NCBI GenBank assembly: GCA_041485385.1
Contig: JBGPJM010000022.1
Span: 1-39,623 of the forward strand
Origin: JBGPJM01 sp041485385
GTDB taxonomy: Bacteria; Planctomycetota; Phycisphaerae; Phycisphaerales; UBA1924
Length of the DNA stretch: 39,623 nucleotides
Direction of reading: 5' to 3'
The notes beneath the pieces are model-generated. The model ran no database searches, had not been told where the DNA came from, and saw only the letters and a list, made by a program, of their open reading frames with translations. Shown here in pieces: positions 1-7,721 of this stretch. Position numbers and translations under genes: made by a program. Within the stretch, counting starts at the first letter, position 1. The number at the start of each line of letters is the position of its first letter.

Positions 1-364
1 CAACAAGGATCTGCTTGCCCCCGAGGGCAATGGCCACTTCGTTGCCGAAGTGATCGCCGGTTTCGGCGTTGCTCGCATTCAGCTTCTGCTCGGGAGTCCA
101 AGTCAAGCCGTGCAGCCGGTAGACGAGGGCAGAGCCGGATGCCGCCCCGAAGTCGTCGTCCGAGGGCGCTCCAAGTACGAGGAGATCGCCGCAGAGGGCG
201 ATCGATTGGTTCTGTGCCGGATCGTCGCGGGTGTTCGGATCTGTGACGAAACCCGCTTGGCATTGAGCATGCGCATGGCCACCTGCGGCCAGGAACGCCG
301 CCGCCGCAACGGCCGCGGCAAACGTCCGGGAGATCGAACAACGGCTGTTCGCTTGCATCAGCAT
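1..364 (-). CDS. Secreted FG-GAP repeat protein, C-terminus beyond the window
   Basis: Only the first 121 codons lie in the window; the frame is still open at base 1. The ATG at 364 is preceded by a perfect AGGAGG seven bases upstream. The product starts with basic and polar residues, then an alanine-rich hydrophobic stretch ending in AHAQC, a typical signal peptide with cleavage near residue 34. The mature part holds phrases such as LVLGAPSDDDFG and GDHFGNEVAIA, the repeated FG-GAP (integrin alpha-like beta-propeller) pattern, so an exported beta-propeller is expected. FG-GAP proteins often bind calcium and act in adhesion or recognition; the ligand here is unknown. It lies 133 bp downstream of the kinase gene on the same strand and may be co-transcribed with it. 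Confidence 0.8.
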   Translation of the reverse strand, partial: MLMQANSRCSISRTFAAAVAAAAFLAAGGHAHAQCQAGFVTDPNTRDDPAQNQSIALCGDLLVLGAPSDDDFGAASGSALVYRLHGLTWTPEQKLNASNAETGDHFGNEVAIALGGKQILV

Positions 365-497
365 CGCAGAGCCTCCTGTTTAAGCGGGATCGATGGCCAA
401 TCACCCCGCTGCTGCTACGGACGACGCCGCTTCGCATAGACATGTGTGCCCGCTGCGACTGCCGACCAAGCACCGGCACCCGAGCCGGCAGCAGGCT

Positions 498-2624
498 TCA
501 GGGGGGCCCGCCGGGGGGCCGATCGCGCGGCCGGAAATCCTCCAGACGGTAATCTCGCAACAGGGCCAGCTCGGCGTCGTTGAGGTAGCCGTCTTTCGGA
601 TCAGTCCCGACGACATCGCCTTCGGCGCTGACGAACAGGTCAATCGATGCGAACGGCCGACCTTGGACATGGAGCGACAGCACGGCAACTTCACGCCCGC
701 CGAAGTCCGCATGGTGCAACTTGGTGATGACCCTCATCGGCGGCGCGCCCGACGGCATCGCCAGCTTCCTGTACCAAGGGGACCGAGTGTCCGGCTGCGC
801 GTCCGGCCCGTTGAGCCAGACCGGCGGTCCGGTCGAGCCAAGAGTGATGGCGAACAACGCCTGCGGATGCAGATCCGCGTCGGGCCAGGTGCCCACCGGG
901 TCAAGCAGCCGTTCGTTGTTGGCCCCGACGCAGACCAGGGTTCTCGATGGCTCCAGCCAGCAGAGGCCTGAGACGCTGCCCTTGTGCCAAGCCTCGAAGA
1001 GCACCGATCCACCAAGGTCATAGATGCGGATGCACGCCGGCGCGCCGCTCCTGGCCTGGTGCACGACCAGGAGCTCCGTGCCCTCGACTTGCGGGATGAA
1101 GTCGCCGCTCATCGCGAGATTGACGGCGAAGGACTCGTCGGGCTCTGCGGCGTCATCCGATCGCGGGATCTCCACGGGCGTTGAGAAGAACGGCGTTTGC
1201 AGATCGTCGACATTGAAGAACGCGATCTGATGGGAGGATTCGGGATCGTCCGGGTGCTCGGCCGGCATGAGGACGACCACACGCCCGCCTCCGAGGCGAT
1301 CCGGGCGCGACATGATCTCTCCGAACGGACGGACGCTGGTGTTGGGGTTCGGCCACGCCCTGATGATCCGACCCGAGCGGGTGACAAGGCGCAACTCGCT
1401 CGCATCAGCCGCAACATCCACGCGCCATGGCTGGGCGTTCAAGAACCAAATCGACACGGCGCTCAGCACCAACGACAGCAGGGCCACCGCTGCGCACGCC
1501 GTCGCTGTCGTACGCACCGGATACCTCCCCATCCACCGCGTCGCTCGCGTCCACAGCGTCGGCGGGCTCGCCAGCACCGCGTCCCCCCGCAGCCATCTCC
1601 GCAGGTCCTCCGCGAGTTCCCCCGCCGACCCGTACCGCCGCTCCGGCCCTGCGGCGCAGGCCTTTTCCAGCACGGCCGCGAGCGGGCGCGGCAGGCTCGC
1701 CTCGAGCTGGCGCGCCGGGCGGGGCGCGTCGTGGGCTACGCGCCGGATCATCTCATGGATCGACGCCGAGCAGTCGTGCGGCGTCTGCCCCATGAGCAGG
1801 GAATACCCCACCGCCCCCAATGCATACACGTCCGTGCGTGTCGAGATCCGTGACCTTTCGCCGCGGGCCTGCTCGGGGGCCATGTAGGCCAGCGTCCCGA
1901 TGGGCCGACCATCCTCAGTCAGCGTGTCGACCGGGCTATCCGCCAGCAGCGTCGCCAGCCCCAGGTCCAGAAGCACCACTTGGCCGGCGCGCGTCACAAG
2001 GATGTTCGAGGGCTTGATGTCGCGGTGGATCACGCCGTGCTCGTGCAGCAGCTGGGCCGCGTCGGCGATCCTGGCCAGCAGCTCGACTTGCTCTCTGGGT
2101 GGCCCGGTGCCCCGTGCCGAGTCTTGGTTTCCTCCGGGCCCCGACCCGGCTCGGAGAGCCGGGATACCCAGGGTCGGGTGCTCCCCTTCGACGAACTCCG
2201 TCACGATGTACAGGTGCCCATCGGCCTGGCCGTAATCCACCAGGCGCGGCACGCAGGGGATCCGCAGCGACTCGAGCACGTTCAGCTCGCGCCAGGCCCG
2301 CTGCGCCTCGGGCCCCGCGCCCGCGCGCACCCGCAGCAGCTTCAGCGCCAGCACCCGGTCCGAGCCGCCCCCCTCGCGCACCGCACGGTACACCGTCCCG
2401 CCGCCGCCCTCCGCGATGCGCTCGATCAGCATGTAGCCGGGGACACGGGGCAAGGCCGGCGCGTCCGGCTCGCCCGCCACGTCCTTCGGCTCGACCGTCG
2501 GCGGGTCGATCGGCGTGTCGTCGAGCGCGCGGAGGATCCGCCCCGCCGCACCGGGGTCCAGTGGCGATGCCGGTTCGAGATCCGGCTCGTGCATAGGTTC
2601 ACCAATGCGACCCGAATCGAGCAC
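498..2624 (-). CDS. Transmembrane Ser/Thr protein kinase (Hanks type) with extracytoplasmic C-terminal domain
   Basis: A 708-residue protein. After a Pro/Asp-rich preamble of about 60 residues comes a Hanks kinase domain: glycine loop EGGGGTVY near residue 72, ATP-binding Lys95 in LALKLL, catalytic loop HRDIKPSN at 200-207, metal-binding DLG at 220-222 in place of the usual DFG, and APE at 249-251. A single hydrophobic helix at about 373-395 should anchor it, followed by about 310 residues with no domain I recognise; these would lie outside the cytoplasmic membrane and could sense a signal. The start is uncertain: GTG at 2624 has an AAGGGG just upstream, while ATG at 2594 would shorten the protein by ten residues. 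The gene is divergent from the ECF sigma factor gene, sharing a 99-bp promoter region, which suggests one signalling unit. Confidence 0.88.
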   Translation of the reverse strand: MLDSGRIGEPMHEPDLEPASPLDPGAAGRILRALDDTPIDPPTVEPKDVAGEPDAPALPRVPGYMLIERIAEGGGGTVYRAVREGGGSDRVLALKLLRVRAGAGPEAQRAWRELNVLESLRIPCVPRLVDYGQADGHLYIVTEFVEGEHPTLGIPALRAGSGPGGNQDSARGTGPPREQVELLARIADAAQLLHEHGVIHRDIKPSNILVTRAGQVVLLDLGLATLLADSPVDTLTEDGRPIGTLAYMAPEQARGERSRISTRTDVYALGAVGYSLLMGQTPHDCSASIHEMIRRVAHDAPRPARQLEASLPRPLAAVLEKACAAGPERRYGSAGELAEDLRRWLRGDAVLASPPTLWTRATRWMGRYPVRTTATACAAVALLSLVLSAVSIWFLNAQPWRVDVAADASELRLVTRSGRIIRAWPNPNTSVRPFGEIMSRPDRLGGGRVVVLMPAEHPDDPESSHQIAFFNVDDLQTPFFSTPVEIPRSDDAAEPDESFAVNLAMSGDFIPQVEGTELLVVHQARSGAPACIRIYDLGGSVLFEAWHKGSVSGLCWLEPSRTLVCVGANNERLLDPVGTWPDADLHPQALFAITLGSTGPPVWLNGPDAQPDTRSPWYRKLAMPSGAPPMRVITKLHHADFGGREVAVLSLHVQGRPFASIDLFVSAEGDVVGTDPKDGYLNDAELALLRDYRLEDFRPRDRPPGGPP

Positions 2625-2723
2625 TTCCCCTTGTGTCTACGGATGCAAGTCGTCAATATAGACCAAACCACCGGCGCGATGGAGCGCCTTTGACTCTGGC
2701 CGTCTGAACTCTGGAGGGCATTC

Positions 2724-3479
2724 GTGGTGGATGACAATCTTGACAGGACCGGCGCCGTGTTCACCACCACGCGATGGTCGCTCGTCGGCGAGTTGTGTTC
2801 CGAGGACCACGACGCGCGGCGGGCGGCCGCCTCGGCGCTCGCCCGGCGCTACTGGCCCGCCGTGTACGCCTACCTCCGCCGGCGCGGCCTCGGGCGCGAG
2901 CCGGCAGCCGAAACCACCCAGGGCTTTTTCGCCGACGTCGTCCTCGGGCGCGCGCTGCTGGAGGGCGCCGATCCCTCGCGCGGCAAACTCCGCTCCCTCG
3001 TGCTCACCGCGCTGCAGAACTACGTCGCCGACGTCCGCCGGCACGAGGGCGCCCGCCGGCGCGCCGAGACCGTCGCCGTCCTCCCGCAGCAGCGGCTCGC
3101 CGACGAGGAGCGACTGCTGGAGCACAGCGTCTCCGCGCAGGACGCTCCCGATGCGGCCTTCTACCGGCGCTGGTGGTCGGTCGTCGTCGAGGAAGCCCAG
3201 CGCCGCTGCCGCGTGCACTTCTGCTCCACCGGCAAGCGCGCCCACTGGGACGCCTACGAGGCGCACGTGCTCCTGCCCGCCACAACCGGCCTCCGCCCTG
3301 CGCCGTACAGCGAACTGGGGCCGCGCCTGGGATTCCGCACGCCCGCGGACGCGGCCGCCGCGGTGGACTACCTCAAGAAGCGCCTGCGCGAACTGATCCG
3401 CGAGGTCATCGCCGAGACGCTCGGCGAGGCCGAGAGCGTGGAGGATGAGTTGAGCGCGATGCGCGAATCGCTGGGTTGA
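2724..3479 (+). CDS. Planctomycete-type ECF RNA polymerase sigma factor
   Basis: 251 residues. The opening FTTTRWSLV and the motif TTQGFFADVVLGRALL match the sigma-70 region 2 pattern of the ECF-like sigma factors that are abundant in Planctomycetes and usually encoded next to Ser/Thr kinases. The C-terminal stretch YSELGPRLGF followed by an alanine-rich helix and LRELIREVIAETL corresponds to region 4, which reads the -35 element. The chosen GTG at 2724 has GGAGGG about six bases upstream. No anti-sigma factor gene is adjacent; in this family activity is thought to be controlled by the partner kinase, here either of the two flanking kinases. The gene ends 72 bp before the second kinase, same strand, probably one transcript. 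Confidence 0.88.
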   Translation: MVDDNLDRTGAVFTTTRWSLVGELCSEDHDARRAAASALARRYWPAVYAYLRRRGLGREPAAETTQGFFADVVLGRALLEGADPSRGKLRSLVLTALQNYVADVRRHEGARRRAETVAVLPQQRLADEERLLEHSVSAQDAPDAAFYRRWWSVVVEEAQRRCRVHFCSTGKRAHWDAYEAHVLLPATTGLRPAPYSELGPRLGFRTPADAAAAVDYLKKRLRELIREVIAETLGEAESVEDELSAMRESLG

Positions 3480-3551
3480 CGCCGAATCGCAGCTGTTGAG
3501 CAACTCGCTCGCCGGGCGGTTACACTGCGCCGGGGCCCACCTCCTCCCCCC

Positions 3552-6224
3552 ATGTCCCCTACCGCCACAGCCGCCGCGAGCCTCTTCTTCCAGGTGATCG
3601 AGCTCCCGCCCGATCAGCGCGGCGCCTTTCTCGACAGCGCCTGCGGCACTGACGCCGAACTCCGCGGCGCGGTGGCCTCGCTTCTTGCTGCGGGCCTCAG
3701 CCACCCAACCGCCCCCAGCCCCCTCATACTTCCCCCCGGCACGCGCATCGCCGGTTTCACGATCATGCAGAAGGTCGGCGCCGGCGGCATTGGCGTCGTC
3801 TACAAGGCCCAGCAAGACCAGCCCCGCCGGATTGTCGCGCTCAAGCTCGTGCAGCCCGGCCTGCTCGCGCCCGACGCCATCCGGCGCTTCAAGCAGGAAT
3901 CCGACGCCCTTGCGCGTCTGCACCACCCCTGCATCGCCCAGGTCTACCAGGCCGGCGTGTGGAGGCTCCCCGCGCGGACGCTGCCCTCGGGGGACCCAGC
4001 CGCCCCCCCCAACCCCGCCCCTCCGCCCACGACCGGGGCCGGTGTCGACGCGGTGCCCCAGCTCATCCCCTTCTTCGCCATGGAGTTCATCGGCGGCACG
4101 CCCATCACCGCCTACGCCGCGGCACACCTCCTCGGCACTCGCCAGCGTCTCGATCTGTTCGTCCAGGTCTGCGACGCCGTCCACTACGCCCACCAGCGCG
4201 GCGTCATCCACCGGGACCTCAGGCCGGGGAACATTCTGGTGGAAGAAGGGACGGCGCGAGAAGATCGGGGAGGGCAAGAAACGAACCCTCCCACTCCCGC
4301 TCCTCCTTCGGCCTCGCGGCCCCTCGTCCCATCCCCGCGCATCCTGGACTTCGGCCTCGCCCGTCTCACCGGACTGGGCGGAGACCTCGAGACCGCCACT
4401 GCGATGCACACGCGGGGCGGCCAGCTCATGGGCACCGTCGGCTACATGTGCCCCGAGCAGATCGACGGCGACCCCGACCGGGTGGACCAGCGCGCCGATA
4501 TCTACTCGCTCGGTGTGATACTCCACCAGCTCCTGGCCGGGCGCCTTCCCTTCGACATCGTGGGCGCGCCTCTCTACCGCGCCCTGCGGACCATCCGCGA
4601 GGACGACCCCACGCCGCTGGGCTCCGTCGCCAGGTCCCTCGTCGGCGACCTTCAGACGATTGTCGCCGTGTGCCTGGAGAAGGACCCCGTGCACCGCTAC
4701 CAGTCGGCCTCGCGGCTCGCGGCCGACATCCGGTGCTTCCTCGCCTACCACCCCATCGTCGCCCGGGGCGCCCCGTGGCTCCAGCGCAGCCGCACGTTCG
4801 CCCGCCGGAACCGTCCGGTGGTCGGCGCGGTGGCCGGCGTGCTGCTGGCGCTCTCGGCCGGCCTGGGAGTCGCGATCCGGCAAGCGACCCTCGCGACGTA
4901 CGCACGCGCCAGGGCCGTGCAGCGGTCGAAGGACATGCGGGTGCTCCTGCGCACGCTCGTCTCGGACATATTCGATCAGCTCCAGCGGATCCAGGGCGCC
5001 ACGCAGGTCCGGGAGAGGCTGATCCAGACCTGCCGCGACGCGCTGGAATCGGCCGAGGTGGACGACGCCGCCAACCCGTCGCTCCGGCACGAGCTCGCGC
5101 AGCTGTACATGCGGCTGGCGGGCGTACAGGTGGGCAGTTTCAACTCCAACGCCGGCCACACCGACGCCGCCGTCGAGAGCTATTCAAAAGCGATCTCGCT
5201 CCTGGAGCCTCTGCTGCTCCGGGAGCCCGCCGACCGCTCGATCGCCCTGGACCTGGCCCGGGCGCGCAACGGGCGCGCCGACATCCACCGCTTCTCCAAG
5301 CGTCCGGAGAGGGCCATCCCCGACCGCACCGCGGCGCTGGAGCTGTACCATCGCCTGCTCGACGGACCGGGTGCGGGCTTCGATTGGAACGCGGCGAGCG
5401 AGTGTGCCGATACCGCCGCGGTCCTGGCCGAGCTGCTCTCGGAGACCGGCCGGGACGACCAGGCCCGCCAGGTCGGCGATCGGCTTCACCGGCTCGCCGA
5501 GTCGCTCCTGGCACACGACGCGTCCGCCTGGAACGAGCAGTTGATGCGCGCCGGCGTCGCCTTCGCCGTCGCACGCGCCGACGCCGCGCTGAACGACCTG
5601 GATTCCGCGCTCACTTTCTTCGACCGCGCGCTGGACCTCTACAAGGCCGCCGCCGCCGCCACCGACGACCCCCTCCCCACCATCGGCGTCGCTGACACGC
5701 ACCGCAAGATCGGCGAAGTCCATCTTCGGCGCGGCGACCCCGGCGCGGCTGTCGAATCCCTCCGGACCGCCACCGGCATCTTCGACGGGGTCAAGGCCGA
5801 GCGCCCCGAGCGCCTCGACACGGCGCAGATCGTCTTCGTCGTCCGCCTCGCCCTTGCCGACGCCCTCCTCCAGGCCGGCCGCACCGAGGACGCCATCGCC
5901 AGCGCCCAGGAGGCGCTGACGCTGGCCGAGAGGCTCAGAGACGCCAACCCGGACAGCACCTCCGTCGCCGGCGACCTCGCCACGGTGAATCACGGTGCCG
6001 CGAAGGTCCTCATCGCTGCGGCCACGTCCGGATCGCTCCCGCTGACGCGCCGGCTCGAGCTGGGTCATGCCGCGCTGGCACTGTTCACGACGAGCCTCGA
6101 CGTTCTCGACTCGACGCCGGGGGCCGAGTACAACTCCGACGTCACTCGCCCGATGGTGGCCGCGGCGGTCAGCGACTGCACGCGCGCCATCGCCGCACTC
6201 GAGAGGCAGGCCCGGCCGGATTGA
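3552..6224 (+). CDS. Transmembrane Ser/Thr protein kinase with long helical (TPR-like) C-terminal domain
   Basis: 890 residues. The N-terminal preamble (ELPPDQRGAFLDSACG) is the acidic lead-in typical of planctomycete kinases. Kinase landmarks: GAGGIGVVYKA at 76-86, Lys98, HRDLRPGN at 220-227, DFGLAR at 266-271, CPE at 300-302 where APE is usual. Two features are odd: the catalytic-loop lysine of HRDLKPxN is Arg224, and Pro-rich inserts occur at about 138-170 and between catalytic loop and DFG at about 231-262. A membrane helix at about 423-442 is followed by about 450 residues of alanine-rich helices with TPR-like spacing, suitable for protein-protein contact. No SD is seen before the ATG. 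Likely co-transcribed with the sigma factor; the sigma factor or its regulator is a plausible substrate, but this is inference. Confidence 0.88.
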   Translation: MSPTATAAASLFFQVIELPPDQRGAFLDSACGTDAELRGAVASLLAAGLSHPTAPSPLILPPGTRIAGFTIMQKVGAGGIGVVYKAQQDQPRRIVALKLVQPGLLAPDAIRRFKQESDALARLHHPCIAQVYQAGVWRLPARTLPSGDPAAPPNPAPPPTTGAGVDAVPQLIPFFAMEFIGGTPITAYAAAHLLGTRQRLDLFVQVCDAVHYAHQRGVIHRDLRPGNILVEEGTAREDRGGQETNPPTPAPPSASRPLVPSPRILDFGLARLTGLGGDLETATAMHTRGGQLMGTVGYMCPEQIDGDPDRVDQRADIYSLGVILHQLLAGRLPFDIVGAPLYRALRTIREDDPTPLGSVARSLVGDLQTIVAVCLEKDPVHRYQSASRLAADIRCFLAYHPIVARGAPWLQRSRTFARRNRPVVGAVAGVLLALSAGLGVAIRQATLATYARARAVQRSKDMRVLLRTLVSDIFDQLQRIQGATQVRERLIQTCRDALESAEVDDAANPSLRHELAQLYMRLAGVQVGSFNSNAGHTDAAVESYSKAISLLEPLLLREPADRSIALDLARARNGRADIHRFSKRPERAIPDRTAALELYHRLLDGPGAGFDWNAASECADTAAVLAELLSETGRDDQARQVGDRLHRLAESLLAHDASAWNEQLMRAGVAFAVARADAALNDLDSALTFFDRALDLYKAAAAATDDPLPTIGVADTHRKIGEVHLRRGDPGAAVESLRTATGIFDGVKAERPERLDTAQIVFVVRLALADALLQAGRTEDAIASAQEALTLAERLRDANPDSTSVAGDLATVNHGAAKVLIAAATSGSLPLTRRLELGHAALALFTTSLDVLDSTPGAEYNSDVTRPMVAAAVSDCTRAIAALERQARPD

Positions 6225-6434
6225 CGCGCCGTGACCACGCGCCTGGCCCGACGATGGCTCGGTAAGCAATGCCAGAGATGGCAACCACCCTGTTCGGGCA
6301 GCCCACCGCCAGTCCCGACGGCTCGTTCTCCCGCAACAGTGGCGGACTCGACTTCCGGTAACCGTCCCCCGGTTATTGGGTTCAGATCGGCCCGCCCCGG
6401 ACCGATGCAGATCCAGATTCAGGGAGGTTCCAGA

Positions 6435-7718
6435 ATGCGCACTTCCACGCGCGGGTGGTGTATCCCAGCGGCGGTTGTGATGTTGACCGCGTTCGCGCCG
6501 GCTCCGCAGGCTTGGTCGCGACAGGGCATGCCGCCGGGCGCCGCGTCGGCCCGGGTCCAGCCCGGACCCAAGCAAGCCCCAACGCCCGAGATCGTCCTGG
6601 GCACGTCCACGGCCCTCACCGGCCCGGCCGCGGCATTGGGCACCGGCTTCAAGGCCGGAGTTGACGCCGCGATCGACGAGGCCAACCGCGCCGGCGGCGT
6701 CGGCGGCGCCACCCTGCGGTTGATCGCCCTTGACGACGGCTACGAGCCCACGCGGACCGCCCCGAACATGCGCCGGCTGGTGGAGACCGAGCACGTGTTG
6801 GCGGTGATCGGCAACGTCGGGACGCCCACGGCGGTGGCCGCCATTCCCATCGCCATGGAGTCGCACACGCCGTTTGTGGCGGCGTTCACCGGCGCGGGAG
6901 TGCTGCGGAAGGCACCGCCGGACCGGTACGTGATCAACTACCGGGCCAGCTACGTCGAGGAGACGGAGACGATGGTGGCGGCGCTGGTCGAGCGGGCGGG
7001 GCTGAAGCCCGAGGAGATCGGGTTCTTCACGCAGCGCGACGCGTACGGGGACGCCGGGTTCGCCGGCGGGATCGCCGCGCTGCTGAAGCACGGGCTCAAG
7101 AGCGAGGCGGGCGTCGTTCACGGTCGTTACGAGCGCAACACGACGGCGGTCGAGAACGCCGTGGCGGATGTCCTCAGCGCCCGGACCCCCGTCCGCGCCG
7201 TGATCATGGTCGGGGCGTACAAGCCGACGGCGGCCTTCGTGAAGCTCCTGCGCTCCACCGGGCCGTCGCCGATGTTCCTGAGCGTCTCGTTCGTCGGCTC
7301 CGAAGCACTCGCCGCGGAGCTCGGGAGCGACGGTGATGGGGTGATCATCACGCAGGTCGTTCCGCCGCCGGACTCGGATGTGCCCGTCGCCGTGCGGCAC
7401 CGTGAGGCGCTGGCCGCCGTGTCCCCCGAGATCAAGCCCACGTTCACCAGCCTCGAGGGGTACGTCGCGGGGAGGATCCTCTTGGAGAGCCTGCGCCGGG
7501 TGCGGGGACCGCTCGACCGTGAATCGCTCACCGCGTCCTTCGAGTCCCTGGGCGATTTCGACGTGGGCCTGGGAGAGAGCCTCCGGCTCTCGCCCACGGA
7601 GCACCAGGCCTGCCACCACGTGTGGCCAACCATGCTTCGTGCCGGGCGCATCGTGGCGCTGGACTGGAAGGAGCTCACGGCCGGCGCGCCGGCCCCCGGG
7701 CGAGCGGAGGCCAAGTAG
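6435..7718 (+). CDS. Periplasmic substrate-binding protein, type I fold (branched-chain amino acid/Leu-Ile-Val-like)
   Basis: The frame is open from 6231, but the ATG at 6435 has AGGGAGG seven bases upstream and begins a clean signal peptide (MRTSTRGW, then a hydrophobic run ending in QAWS). The resulting 427-residue protein contains IVLGTSTALTGPAAALG, ALDDGYEP and VLAVIGNVGTPT, the opening strands of Peripla_BP_6-type receptors such as LivJ/UrtA. No permease or ATPase gene is nearby; the next gene, a hybrid histidine kinase, starts three bases after this stop. That context argues for a sensory binding protein feeding the kinase, not an importer component, though a distant transporter cannot be excluded. 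Ligand unknown; the family binds amino acids, urea, amides or aromatic acids. Confidence 0.85.
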   Translation: MRTSTRGWCIPAAVVMLTAFAPAPQAWSRQGMPPGAASARVQPGPKQAPTPEIVLGTSTALTGPAAALGTGFKAGVDAAIDEANRAGGVGGATLRLIALDDGYEPTRTAPNMRRLVETEHVLAVIGNVGTPTAVAAIPIAMESHTPFVAAFTGAGVLRKAPPDRYVINYRASYVEETETMVAALVERAGLKPEEIGFFTQRDAYGDAGFAGGIAALLKHGLKSEAGVVHGRYERNTTAVENAVADVLSARTPVRAVIMVGAYKPTAAFVKLLRSTGPSPMFLSVSFVGSEALAAELGSDGDGVIITQVVPPPDSDVPVAVRHREALAAVSPEIKPTFTSLEGYVAGRILLESLRRVRGPLDRESLTASFESLGDFDVGLGESLRLSPTEHQACHHVWPTMLRAGRIVALDWKELTAGAPAPGRAEAK

Positions 7719-7721
7719 ACC

